A stretch of 6,125 nt of DNA. It comes from Alphaproteobacteria bacterium. Its GTDB lineage: Bacteria; Pseudomonadota; Alphaproteobacteria; UBA9219. This document shows positions 1 to 5,835 of the stretch, piece by piece; within the stretch, counting starts at the first letter, position 1, and every line of letters begins with the position of its first letter. Below the pieces are notes generated by a model that saw nothing but the letters and a program-made list of their open reading frames with translations, ran no database searches and had not been told where the DNA came from. Made by a program: the position numbers and the translations under genes. The DNA is taken from positions 1 to 6,125 of the forward strand of contig JAQUPC010000117.1 of assembly GCA_028716765.1 (NCBI GenBank). Reading direction: 5' to 3'.

Positions 1-338
1 AAGTCCGCTTCCCCGATCCCTGCGCCAACCCGTACCTCGCTTTCGCGGGCATGCTGATGGCAGGCCTCGACGGGATCAAGAACAAGATCCATCCGGGCGA
101 CGCGATGGACAAGGACTTGTACCATCTGCCGCCGCGCGAACTGGCGAAAATCCCGACGGTGTGCAACTCGCTTACGCAGGCGATAAAAGCGATCAACAAG
201 GACCGTGATTTTCTCCTGAAGGGCGGGGTGTTCACCGACGACATGCTCGACAGCTATCTCGACCTGAAGCGCGAGGAATACGACCGCGTCCGCATGACGC
301 CGCACCCGGTCGAATACGATATGTATTATTCGAGCTGA
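1..338 (+). CDS. glnA: Glutamine synthetase type I, C-terminal part (5' truncated)
   Basis: ATP-dependent ligation of ammonia to glutamate to give glutamine, the central step of nitrogen assimilation; a cytoplasmic dodecamer. The reading frame is complete from base 3 ([14 protein letters not shown]...) and ends in [11 protein letters not shown] with TGA at 336-338. The 111 visible residues match E. coli GlnA residues 358-468 without gaps by my recollection of that protein: the first full codon corresponds to V358, the next is the active-site Arg359, and the two leading bases (aa) fit the GAA of metal ligand Glu357. The Tyr in KDLYHLPP, encoded at 120-122, falls exactly at Tyr397, the residue adenylylated by GlnE, so this is probably the adenylylation-regulated GSI-beta type. 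The [11 protein letters not shown] and [16 protein letters not shown] segments are typical. The upstream part of the gene, and any glnB or promoter, lie outside the window. Confidence 0.97.
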   Translation, partial: VRFPDPCANPYLAFAGMLMAGLDGIKNKIHPGDAMDKDLYHLPPRELAKIPTVCNSLTQAIKAINKDRDFLLKGGVFTDDMLDSYLDLKREEYDRVRMTPHPVEYDMYYSS

Positions 339-354
339 GAATTAACCATATCGG

Positions 355-388
355 AAAGGGGCACCCGTTTTCGGGTGCCCCTTTTTTT
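355..388 (+). terminator. Rho-independent terminator of glnA
   Basis: A perfect 10-bp stem, GGGGCACCCG (358-367) with CGGGTGCCCC (372-381), closes a TTTT loop and is followed by seven T (382-388). The AAA at 355-357 can pair with the first T residues and lengthen the stem to 13 bp. It lies 16 bases after the glnA stop codon. It should end the glnA transcript and separate it from the permease gene. There are few A residues on the left side, so it looks one-directional. Confidence 0.95.
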
Positions 389-445
389 GCGCCTGACGTC
401 TTTCCTTCAGGAGTTAGCAATCGTCTTGCGGCAAGAGCGGCCTGT

Positions 446-571
446 CCCCCTCCCCTTGGGGAGGGGTTAGGGGCGGGGTATGTTATGTGAGAATCATCGA
501 CAAAAAAACGAAGAGGAGACGCCGCTGTTTTCACATACCCCTCACCCATCCTCTCCCCAAGGGGAGAGGGG
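446..571. repeat. MITE/REP-like imperfect inverted-repeat element
   Basis: The left arm (446-490) and the reverse complement of the right arm (531-571) align over about 40 bases with a few mismatches and short gaps; shared blocks are CTCCCCTTGGGGAG, GGGGTATG and a final TGA. Each arm is itself a hairpin: CCCCTCCCC/GGGGAGGGG at 447-455/458-466, and CCTCTCCCC/GGGGAGAGG at 550-558/561-569. About 40 unpaired bases (491-530) separate the arms. Short further matches (GGCAA near 430-434, TTGCC at 597-601) hint that the element may extend to about 429-601. No transposase is present. The C/G-tract style resembles the non-coding intergenic repeats of many proteobacteria; I infer a non-autonomous mobile or REP-like element, and copy number elsewhere would decide. 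Apart from this, the glnA terminator and a possible promoter, I see nothing in 339-721. Confidence 0.65.
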
Positions 572-660
572 CCGCGCCGCGCTGGCCGCCAGGCCGTTGC
601 CAATTTTCCAAGAAAGATAATTCCAATCGTAGAGGTCGATTCGGTTTCCTCCCTTTGGTG

Positions 661-689
661 TTGACAGGATTCTTTTCCGGGCAAAGGGT
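661..689 (+). promoter_or_regulatory. Possible promoter of the permease gene
   Basis: A consensus -35 box TTGACA lies at 661-666. With a 17-bp spacer the -10 position is AAGGGT (684-689), a poor match, so the call rests on the -35 box and its location 30-60 bases before the start codon at 722. No better -10 is visible nearby. Confidence 0.3.
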
Positions 690-721
690 GTGAGGCGCCT
701 AACAATCCATGAGGGTTTTCC

Positions 722-2128
722 ATGAAGCGAATGTTCCGGAAGAAAACGACGGACCTTATCGAGCCGGAAGGCGGCCACCTTAAAAAATGCCTGAGCGCGT
801 TCGACCTGACGCTGCTCGGCATCGGCTGCACCATCGGCACCGGCATTTTTGTGCTCACGGGCATCGCGGCGGCCACGCAGGCCGGGCCCGCCGTCATCCT
901 GTCGTTCCTGATCGCCAGCGTTCCCTGCGCGCTGGCGGCTCTCTCGTATGCCGAGCTGGCGTCGAGCGTCGGCGGCTGCGGCAGCGCCTATGGCTATTCC
1001 TACGTCGCGTTCGGCGAGGTTATCGCGTGGATCGTCGGCTGGGACCTAATCCTTGAGTACGGCGTCGCCATCGCGGCGGTAGCCAACGGCTGGTCGGGCT
1101 ATTTCGTCAACGTCCTGAACGCCGTCGGGATCGCCATGCCCGCGCTCCTGACAAAAGGCCCGATGGCGGGCGGCATCGTCAACCTTCCGGCTGTCGTCAT
1201 AATTTTTGCGCTCATGTTCGTTCTTATCGCAGGCGTGCGCGAAAGCGCGCGCGCCAACGCCGCCATCGTCTTCGTCAAAATGGTGACCATCGCCGTTTTC
1301 ATCGGCGTGGCGGCGTTCAACGTTCATCCGGAAAACTGGCAGAACTTCATGCCTTTCGGCTGGTTCTCGATCACGCCGGACGGCAAGACGACCGGCGTGC
1401 TGGCCGCCGCATCGCTGGTGTTCTTCGCCTACGTCGGTTTCGATTCGGTGTCGGTCGCCGTGGAAGAGGCCCGGAATCCGAAGCGCGACATCCCGATCGG
1501 CATTCTGGCCTCGCTGGCCATCTGCACGGTCGTTTACATCGTGGTGTCGGGGCTTCTCACTGCCGTCGTGCCGTACGCGGAACTGAACGTTTCTTCGCCT
1601 GTGGCCTTCGCGCTCGAGCGGCTCGGCATCCGCTGGGCTTCGGCGCTGGTGGCGACGGGCGTCATCGCCGGACTGACTTCAGTGATGCTGGCGCTCTATT
1701 ACGGATTGACGCGCATCATCTACGCCATGGGGCGCGACGGGTTGCTGCCCAAGGTGTGCGCCGCCGTAAGCAAAAAAACGCATACGCCCGTGCGCACCAC
1801 CGTTTTTTGCGGCATCGCCGTGGCTGTGACGGCGGGGTTCGTCCCGCTTGGCGCGCTGGCCGAACTCGTCAACATCGGAACTCTGGCGGCGTTCGTGCTG
1901 GTTTGCGCCGGCGTCATCATGTTGCGTTTCACGCATCCCCGCATGCGCCGCCCGTTCAAGACGCCGTGGGGCATTACCTTGCCGCTTTTGGGGGTCATTT
2001 CCTGCGGGACGCTGATCCTGTTCCTGCCGCCGATTACGCATATGCGTTTCGTTGCCTGGCTTTTGCTCGGTCTTGTGATTTACGTCGGCTATTCGGTGCG
2101 GCACAGCCATCTGGCGAAGAGCGCCTGA
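722..2128 (+). CDS. APC-superfamily amino-acid permease, cationic amino-acid transporter (CAT/YfnA-like)
   Basis: A 468-residue inner-membrane transporter with about twelve hydrophobic segments, the usual length and topology of bacterial CAT-family permeases; likely imports amino acids by proton symport. TM1 carries the unwound substrate-binding motif GIGCTIGTGIF (residues 33-43). TM6 carries FFAYVGFDSVSVAVEEARNP (234-253), the family signature. YGLTRIIYAMGRDGLLP (327-343) is the conserved stretch after TM8. Lys186 in TM5 (VFVKM) sits where ApcT-type carriers have a lysine replacing the second sodium site, which favours proton rather than sodium coupling. The start is fixed by GAGGG at 711-715, six bases before ATG. 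The C-terminus is basic and cytoplasmic-looking. Substrate cannot be read from sequence; proximity to glnA is only suggestive, because a terminator lies between. No clear terminator follows the gene. Confidence 0.93.
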   Translation: MKRMFRKKTTDLIEPEGGHLKKCLSAFDLTLLGIGCTIGTGIFVLTGIAAATQAGPAVILSFLIASVPCALAALSYAELASSVGGCGSAYGYSYVAFGEVIAWIVGWDLILEYGVAIAAVANGWSGYFVNVLNAVGIAMPALLTKGPMAGGIVNLPAVVIIFALMFVLIAGVRESARANAAIVFVKMVTIAVFIGVAAFNVHPENWQNFMPFGWFSITPDGKTTGVLAAASLVFFAYVGFDSVSVAVEEARNPKRDIPIGILASLAICTVVYIVVSGLLTAVVPYAELNVSSPVAFALERLGIRWASALVATGVIAGLTSVMLALYYGLTRIIYAMGRDGLLPKVCAAVSKKTHTPVRTTVFCGIAVAVTAGFVPLGALAELVNIGTLAAFVLVCAGVIMLRFTHPRMRRPFKTPWGITLPLLGVISCGTLILFLPPITHMRFVAWLLLGLVIYVGYSVRHSHLAKSA

Positions 2129-2147
2129 CACCCGGTTCGTTCGTTAA

Positions 2148-2162
2148 CCATAAACGTTATGG
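2148..2162. repeat. Short inverted repeat after the permease gene
   Basis: CCATAA (2148-2153) and TTATGG (2157-2162) form a 6-bp inverted repeat around ACG, directly preceded by a smaller GGTT/AACC pair (2134-2137/2146-2149). No T-tract follows, so it does not look like an intrinsic terminator; it may be an operator or chance. Confidence 0.25.
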
Positions 2163-2203
2163 ATTACACGACGGCGCGGGCAACTCCGGTTTTTATCTTC
2201 TTT

Positions 2204-2232
2204 TTGTTGCTGCATTATCTTATGGCTATTCA
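2204..2232 (+). promoter_or_regulatory. Possible weak promoter of the two-domain protein gene
   Basis: TTGTTG (2204-2209), a 17-bp spacer and TATTCA (2227-2232) would start transcription near 2239, about 20 bases before the preferred start codon at 2261 and just ahead of its ribosome-binding site. Both boxes match consensus at only three positions; the surrounding AT-rich DNA makes chance matches likely. Confidence 0.3.
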
Positions 2233-2260
2233 GGCTTCATTTACTGCGAAGGAAGAAAAT

Positions 2261-3115
2261 ATGGCGAACCTCTACAATCAGCATACACACTTCGCCCTTC
2301 CTGCCGTTCTTGCCGTGGCAACGGAATTTCATATTGTTCCGCCCACAAAAATGAACGCCGTCGTTGCGTTCATGATGGACGGCGATCAATGCGGCCGGGG
2401 ACTGCAGACCGCAGAAAATTTTAAGAGGATTTTTCGCGCCTGTCAGGAGGAATTGTTTAATAAATACCCTCATCTCAGGCAAAGCCGAACATCGTTTATA
2501 AAAGGTTTTAAGAGAATACAGAAAGAAACCCCGAGCCTTCACGCCTGGCAGGACATTGCCGACGAATGGGTGCGCGAACAAAAAGAAAAGTATGGCCTGA
2601 GCAGCCTGACCGTTGGCCGGTTGCCGGCGGCAAAGCGTCTCGAATTAAGGAAGCAGTTCCGGCAGAACGCGCTTGAACTGCGCGAAGCCGATGTTGATCT
2701 TGGCATTATTCTATCCATTGTTATGGATAAGCCCATTGTGCCGGAGGACCAAATAAACGCTTTCAGACGCTTTATGATGGGCGGACGGTTGTTCTTGCGG
2801 GACTATCATACAGAAAGGGCGGGAGCTATTGTTCGCGCTATCTGGGCTAAAATTATAAAGAAGGAACCTTCGTGGCGGGAAATCAGTGCGGCCTCTTTTG
2901 AAGGGGATATTGAACACCTTATGGCCATCAAGGGACGATTGTCCCTGAACGATGCCGTTGAAGAATGGCTGGATAGAAAAAAAACAATATACGGAAGCGT
3001 GCTTCATCTGTCCCCTTTGCCGCTCGAGGAAATTGCGCACATAAGAAAAACTTACCCGAAAGACAGAAAAATTTCGTATTCTACATTCAAGACCAAACTG
3101 CTGGCATTAGGTTAA
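2261..3115 (+). CDS. Unrecognised protein with two tandem copies of a ~100-residue domain
   Basis: I do not recognise this 284-residue, mostly helical, basic and apparently cytoplasmic protein. It contains an internal duplication. Copy 1 (about residues 25-133) and copy 2 (about 159-265) align at nearly constant offset: IVP 25-27/159-161, NA 32-33/166-167, FMM 37-39/171-173, P70/P203, SF 78-79/212-213, W103/W236, YG 111-112/244-245, LP 121-122/253-254, RK 130-131/262-263. The same pattern occurs once in the protein encoded at 3408-3929. I chose ATG 2261 because AAGGA (2249-2253) lies seven bases upstream. The frame is open to an ATG at 2159, which would add 34 residues with a hydrophobic stretch (PVFIFFLLLHYLMAI), but that start has no ribosome-binding site. 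Sampled stretches are about 42-60% GC, below the flanking permease and recJ, which suggests acquisition or different constraint. Function is unknown. Confidence 0.75.
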   Translation: MANLYNQHTHFALPAVLAVATEFHIVPPTKMNAVVAFMMDGDQCGRGLQTAENFKRIFRACQEELFNKYPHLRQSRTSFIKGFKRIQKETPSLHAWQDIADEWVREQKEKYGLSSLTVGRLPAAKRLELRKQFRQNALELREADVDLGIILSIVMDKPIVPEDQINAFRRFMMGGRLFLRDYHTERAGAIVRAIWAKIIKKEPSWREISAASFEGDIEHLMAIKGRLSLNDAVEEWLDRKKTIYGSVLHLSPLPLEEIAHIRKTYPKDRKISYSTFKTKLLALG

Positions 3116-3131
3116 CGGCCCCCGTTTTTTT
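3114..3131 (+). terminator. Short candidate terminator of the two-domain protein gene
   Basis: AACGG (3114-3118) pairs with CCGTT (3122-3126) around a CCC loop, and the T-tract runs to 3131. The stem is only 5 bp and begins inside the TAA stop codon, so termination may be incomplete. Confidence 0.45.
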
Positions 3132-3161
3132 GGCGCTTCGTGTTATTTTATTGCTCCTCGG

Positions 3162-3197
3162 CTATGGCCCCGTTGCAACAGGGCTAGTTCAAAGCCC
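3162..3197. repeat. Near-perfect palindrome with an alternative third arm
   Basis: GCCC-C-GTTGCAAC-A-GGGC (3167-3184) is an 18-bp palindrome broken by one C/A mismatch, with CTA/TAG (3162-3164/3185-3187) just outside. The GGGC arm (3181-3184) can instead pair with GCCC at 3194-3197. It lies about 30 bases upstream of the -35 box at 3216, so a regulator-binding site or a switching RNA hairpin is possible; no T-tract follows it. Confidence 0.4.
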
Positions 3198-3215
3198 GTG
3201 AAACTATTATTTCAT

Positions 3216-3243
3216 TTGACACCCGGCGAAGCCATTTTATATC
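3216..3243 (+). promoter_or_regulatory. Strong sigma-70-like promoter, nearly abutting the 26-codon leader ORF
   Basis: A consensus -35 TTGACA (3216-3221), a 16-bp spacer and TATATC (3238-3243). The expected start site is 3250-3252, which coincides with the A of the ATG at 3252. The transcript would therefore begin at or within a couple of bases of the leader ORF start codon, that is, leaderless or nearly so. This is the best promoter match in the window and should drive both the leader ORF and the gene at 3408. Confidence 0.55.
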
Positions 3244-3251
3244 CTGAGGCC

Positions 3252-3332
3252 ATGCAAAAGCGTTTCGACAACCTTCTTAACACGCACAGCGCCCTTACGG
3301 GCCTGCTGCTGGTTGTCGTCCTGCGCGTTTAG
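3252..3332 (+). CDS. Putative branched-chain amino-acid-rich leader peptide (26 aa)
   Basis: The ORF reads MQKRFDNLLNTHSALTG followed by LLLVVVLRV and TAG (3330-3332). Eight of the last nine residues are Leu or Val (codons ctg ctg ctg gtt gtc gtc ctg cgc gtt), the pattern of leader peptides such as LeuL and IvbL, where ribosome stalling at scarce charged tRNA controls a downstream gene. A strong promoter places the transcript start at or just before the ATG. GAGG (3246-3249) is only two bases from the ATG, too close for normal use, so translation would be leaderless; the Sinorhizobium meliloti trpL leader is a known precedent. The coding RNA is strongly self-complementary (3266-3318). The next gene, at 3408, is not a known leucine/valine biosynthesis gene, and no clear intrinsic terminator lies between, so the role is inferred. 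A chance ORF is the main alternative. Confidence 0.45.
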   Translation: MQKRFDNLLNTHSALTGLLLVVVLRV

Positions 3333-3338
3333 CGCGCA
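3266..3338 (+). promoter_or_regulatory. Possible attenuator-like RNA structure in the leader
   Basis: CGACAACC (3266-3273) is exactly complementary to GGTTGTCG (3311-3318), enclosing a second hairpin, CAGC+GCCC (3287-3294) with GGGC+GCTG (3299-3302, 3305-3308), loop TTAC. A further hairpin TGCGCG/CGCGCA (3322-3327/3333-3338) spans the leader stop codon. The GTTG of the first stem can alternatively reach CAAC at 3337-3340. A ribosome stalled in the Leu/Val run would cover 3311-3318 and break the first stem. No T-tract directly follows any stem, so this does not look like classical transcription attenuation. Confidence 0.35.
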
Positions 3339-3407
3339 ACATACACTCCCTCACCCTACAATTTGAACGTCTTTTTCTCCCAACAACAGGGATTATGGAG
3401 TTTTGCC

Positions 3408-3929
3408 ATGAATACAGGATCAAACACCGCCGCGGCGGAAATAACGCCCGAGGGCCAAACCTTCGAGCCAATGCGGCCGGAACAAAAGAAACCCGCTCTC
3501 GATAAATTTTCCGCCGCCGATGTCGTGGCGTTTTGCGCGGGCGCTCTTCGCGGCCTCCGGCGCGACGCGTTGGCCGTTTACATGGCGGGAAGATTGTTTC
3601 CGCACGGTCTGAATGTTGAGCGGAGGGACCAGGACATCAGGAACGAATTGATGCGGCAATATCCGCAGCTGGCGGAAATCAATACCTTCAGGCTTGCCGC
3701 CGTTTCCACAAAGGATGCGAAGGAAGCGCAAGCGGCCCGGGACGAATGGGCCGTAAGAGAGGCCGGACGCCTTGGGATGACGGAACAACTGAAAATAACG
3801 TCTCTCGCCGGGGCAACGCAGCGCTGGGTGAACTGTGGCGGAAAGACGCGCTTCTATATGAAAAACGAGGAAGGCGAATTGGTCAGGATATCAAGGAAGG
3901 GGACTCTGTCGGCTATGGTTCTCGCCTAG
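3408..3929 (+). CDS. Unrecognised protein with one copy of the same ~100-residue domain
   Basis: A 173-residue protein of unknown function, no signal peptide or membrane segment. After a low-complexity N-terminus (about 1-35) it carries a third copy of the domain seen twice in the protein encoded at 2261-3115. Matches to copy 1 there are VVAF 39-42/34-37, EL 80-81/64-65, Y85-P86/Y69-P70, L88/L72, T93/T77, DEW 112-114/101-103, G123/G112, L128/L116, I130/V118 and L133/L121. There is an insertion of about 11 residues after VVAF and a 5-residue deletion before DEW. The tail (IS...MVLA) resembles the tail of that neighbour (IS...LLALG). ATG 3408 is chosen because GGAG (3397-3400) lies seven bases upstream; a TTG at 3363 is in frame but unsupported. 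Its TAG stop overlaps the recJ stop. It is likely transcribed from the promoter at 3216 through the leader ORF. Confidence 0.8.
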   Translation: MNTGSNTAAAEITPEGQTFEPMRPEQKKPALDKFSAADVVAFCAGALRGLRRDALAVYMAGRLFPHGLNVERRDQDIRNELMRQYPQLAEINTFRLAAVSTKDAKEAQAARDEWAVREAGRLGMTEQLKITSLAGATQRWVNCGGKTRFYMKNEEGELVRISRKGTLSAMVLA

Positions 3930-5701
3930 GATACGGAAGCCAACCCTGCCGCGTCCTCGATGACCAGCTGCACGTTGCCGTTGCCGCGCCAGTCGTCGGG
4001 GCGGAGATGTCCGGCGAGGTGGCAAGCCTCGGTCTTTTGGCTGAGCAGCGCCGGGCCGAGCCCGTTGTCCATGGCGCGGAAGGCGATGCCGCGCACGCGG
4101 CTCCCGCCCTGCATCGCGATGACGCTCACGTGTTTTTCGCCAACGATACCGGCGCGGATAATCCGGCAATCGGCGAGCGCGAAGCGCGGCTCGGGATTGC
4201 CGGCGCCGAACGGCGCCAGCGCCGCCAGCTTTTCGATCAATTCACCTTGCAACGAAGGCCCGGCGACAAGGCCGTCCAGCGTCAACGTCGGTTGCAACGG
4301 CTCGGCCTCAAGCTGCTTGCCGATCCGTTCCGTTAAAAACGCTCGCAAGGCGTCCGCTTTTTCCCGCGCCACGGTCAATCCCGCCGCCATGTGGTGGCCG
4401 CCGCCGCTGAGAAGCAATCCCGCCTGCCGCGCCGCGATTACGGCCGCGCCAAGGTCGATGTTGCCGATCGAACGGCCGGAGCCCTTGCCGATGCCGTTTT
4501 CGAACCCGATGACGACGGCGGGGCGATGGTATTTTTCCCTGAGGCGCGCGGCCACGATGCCGAGCACGCCTGCGTGCCAGTTTTCATTGGCGGCAAACAC
4601 GAGCGGCGCGGACTCGTGGAATGTCAGGGCGTCGGCGTCGGCCAGCACTTGCGCCTCGATGGCGCGCCGCTCCGTGTTCAGGCGCTCCAATTGTGCCGCC
4701 AGCATTGCCGCCTCGTCCGGATCGTCCGTGGCCAAAAGACGCGCGCCGAGATCGGATTGCCCGATGCGCCCGCCCGCATTTACGCGCGGGCCGAGAATGA
4801 ATCCCGCCGCGCGCACGTCCAGTTGTTTTTTCAGTCCCGCCGATTGCGACAGCGCGGCGATCCCCGCGTTGCCGCGCCGTTCCATGATTTTTAGCCCTTG
4901 CGTCACGTATGCCCGGTTAAGGCCGGTCAGGCTCACGACGTCGCACACGGTGCCGAGCGCCACGAGATCAAGCCATGTTTTGAGGTCCGGTTCGGGACGC
5001 GCGCCGTTGTACCAGCCCGCCTCGCGCAACGCGCGGTTGACGGCGATGACGAAAAGATACGCCACGCCGACGGCGGCCAGCGCGCCGTAGCTCGCGTTCA
5101 TCGGATCGTCCAGCCGATTGGGATTCACGATGGCCACGGCGGGCGGCAAGGCGGGCTCGGCGGTGTGATGGTCGATGACGATGACCTCGAGCCCGGCGTC
5201 GCGCGCGGCGGCGAGCGGTTCATGCGCCGTGGTGCCGCAATCGACGCAGATCACAAGCTTGATGTTTTCGGCGGCAAGCTTTCTCATAGCCTCGTTGTTC
5301 GGGCCATAGCCCTCGCTGAGACGGTCGGGAATGTAGAGACGGAACGCGCGCCCGGCCGCGCGCGCGAAGCGCAACAACAACGCCGCCGACGTCGCGCCGT
5401 CGACGTCGAAATCGCCGAACACGGCAACCCGCTCGTCATGACGGATGGCTTCGGCCAAACGCGTGGCGGCGCGGTCCATGTCCTTGAAGCGGCTCGGATC
5501 CGGCAGCAGGTCGCGCAGACGCGGATCGAGAAACGAGGGCGCGGAATCCACGTCGATCCCCCGCGCCGAAAGGCAACGCGCCACAAGGTCAGGCAGCGTA
5601 AAGCGTTGTGCCAGCGCAAGGGCCATGCGCTCGTCATACGCGCGGGCAACCCATTTCCGGCCCGTGAATGAATTTTCAACGTTGAGGAAGGGAAGAGTCA
5701 T
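3926..5701 (-). CDS. recJ: Single-stranded-DNA-specific 5'-3' exonuclease RecJ
   Basis: A 591-residue DHH-family nuclease, close to the usual RecJ length (E. coli about 577); degrades single-stranded DNA 5' to 3' in RecF-pathway recombination, mismatch repair and fork processing. The DHH domain shows motif I GDFDVDG (residues 96-102, Asp97/99/101), VDCGTT (153-158, Asp154), DHHT (177-180) and LGTVCDVV (249-256, Asp254), which together supply the metal ligands. ILGPRVNAGGRIG (302-314) and WHAGVLGIVAARL (375-387) follow. The DHHA1 domain has GGGHHMAAG (433-441), and the C-terminal OB-like region ends near IEDAAGLASVS. All catalytic motifs are intact. The start at 5701 gives the expected N-terminus (FLNVENSFTGRKW), and the frame closes upstream at 5731 without another start; no clear Shine-Dalgarno is visible. 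A TATATT (complement of 5745-5750) could be its -10 box, but no good -35 is seen. No terminator follows it before the convergent gene. Confidence 0.98.
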   Translation of the reverse strand: MTLPFLNVENSFTGRKWVARAYDERMALALAQRFTLPDLVARCLSARGIDVDSAPSFLDPRLRDLLPDPSRFKDMDRAATRLAEAIRHDERVAVFGDFDVDGATSAALLLRFARAAGRAFRLYIPDRLSEGYGPNNEAMRKLAAENIKLVICVDCGTTAHEPLAAARDAGLEVIVIDHHTAEPALPPAVAIVNPNRLDDPMNASYGALAAVGVAYLFVIAVNRALREAGWYNGARPEPDLKTWLDLVALGTVCDVVSLTGLNRAYVTQGLKIMERRGNAGIAALSQSAGLKKQLDVRAAGFILGPRVNAGGRIGQSDLGARLLATDDPDEAAMLAAQLERLNTERRAIEAQVLADADALTFHESAPLVFAANENWHAGVLGIVAARLREKYHRPAVVIGFENGIGKGSGRSIGNIDLGAAVIAARQAGLLLSGGGHHMAAGLTVAREKADALRAFLTERIGKQLEAEPLQPTLTLDGLVAGPSLQGELIEKLAALAPFGAGNPEPRFALADCRIIRAGIVGEKHVSVIAMQGGSRVRGIAFRAMDNGLGPALLSQKTEACHLAGHLRPDDWRGNGNVQLVIEDAAGLASVS

Positions 5702-5783
5702 CGAATTTAACCATGATTCGCGAAGGCTTTAACGTGAAGGCGTGAATATAGGCTACTTTTGCCTCATGAAAATAATAATCATT

Positions 5784-5812
5784 TTGACGCCGCATTTCCG
5801 GCTTTCTATGGT
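5784..5812 (+). promoter_or_regulatory. Candidate promoter of the exported-protein gene
   Basis: TTGACG (5784-5789), a 17-bp spacer and TATGGT (5807-5812) match consensus at five and four positions. Transcription would start near 5819, leaving a leader of about 55 bases before the ATG at 5874. The -10 box lies inside the left arm of the inverted repeat at 5808-5835. Confidence 0.4.
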
Positions 5813-5835
5813 TTTTCCCGTTGTAGAAGAACCAT
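5808..5835. repeat. Inverted repeat overlapping the -10 region
   Basis: ATGGTTTTT (5808-5816) and AAGAACCAT (5827-5835) form a 9-bp stem with one G-T pair and a 10-base spacer. It covers the candidate -10 box and start site of the rightward promoter in the recJ divergent region, so a repressor operator is possible. Without other copies this could be chance. Confidence 0.35.

Noticed and set aside
487..693. A 68-codon + strand frame inside the intergenic region
   Set aside because: It mostly translates the inverted-repeat element and lacks a ribosome-binding site.
232..897. A 221-codon frame on the - strand from the permease start into glnA
   Set aside because: It crosses the glnA terminator and the inverted-repeat element and is antisense to two clear genes; the product has no recognisable features.
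1756..2424. A 222-codon + strand frame spanning the permease end and the start of the two-domain gene
   Set aside because: It overlaps two better-supported genes in another frame and reads as Arg/His-rich shadow sequence.
3181..3198. A tRNA T-arm-like string (GTTCAAA between GGGC and GCCC)
   Set aside because: The loop is too long for a T-arm, and no acceptor, D or anticodon arms can be found around it.
3363..3407. TTG start at 3363 adding 15 residues to the single-domain protein
   Set aside because: There is no ribosome-binding site before it, while ATG 3408 has GGAG at the right distance.
3960..5671. Long open frames on the + strand opposite recJ (3960-5090, 4391-4894, 4898-5671)
   Set aside because: They are antisense to an intact recJ with all motifs, have compositions typical of GC-rich shadow frames, and have no credible ribosome-binding sites.
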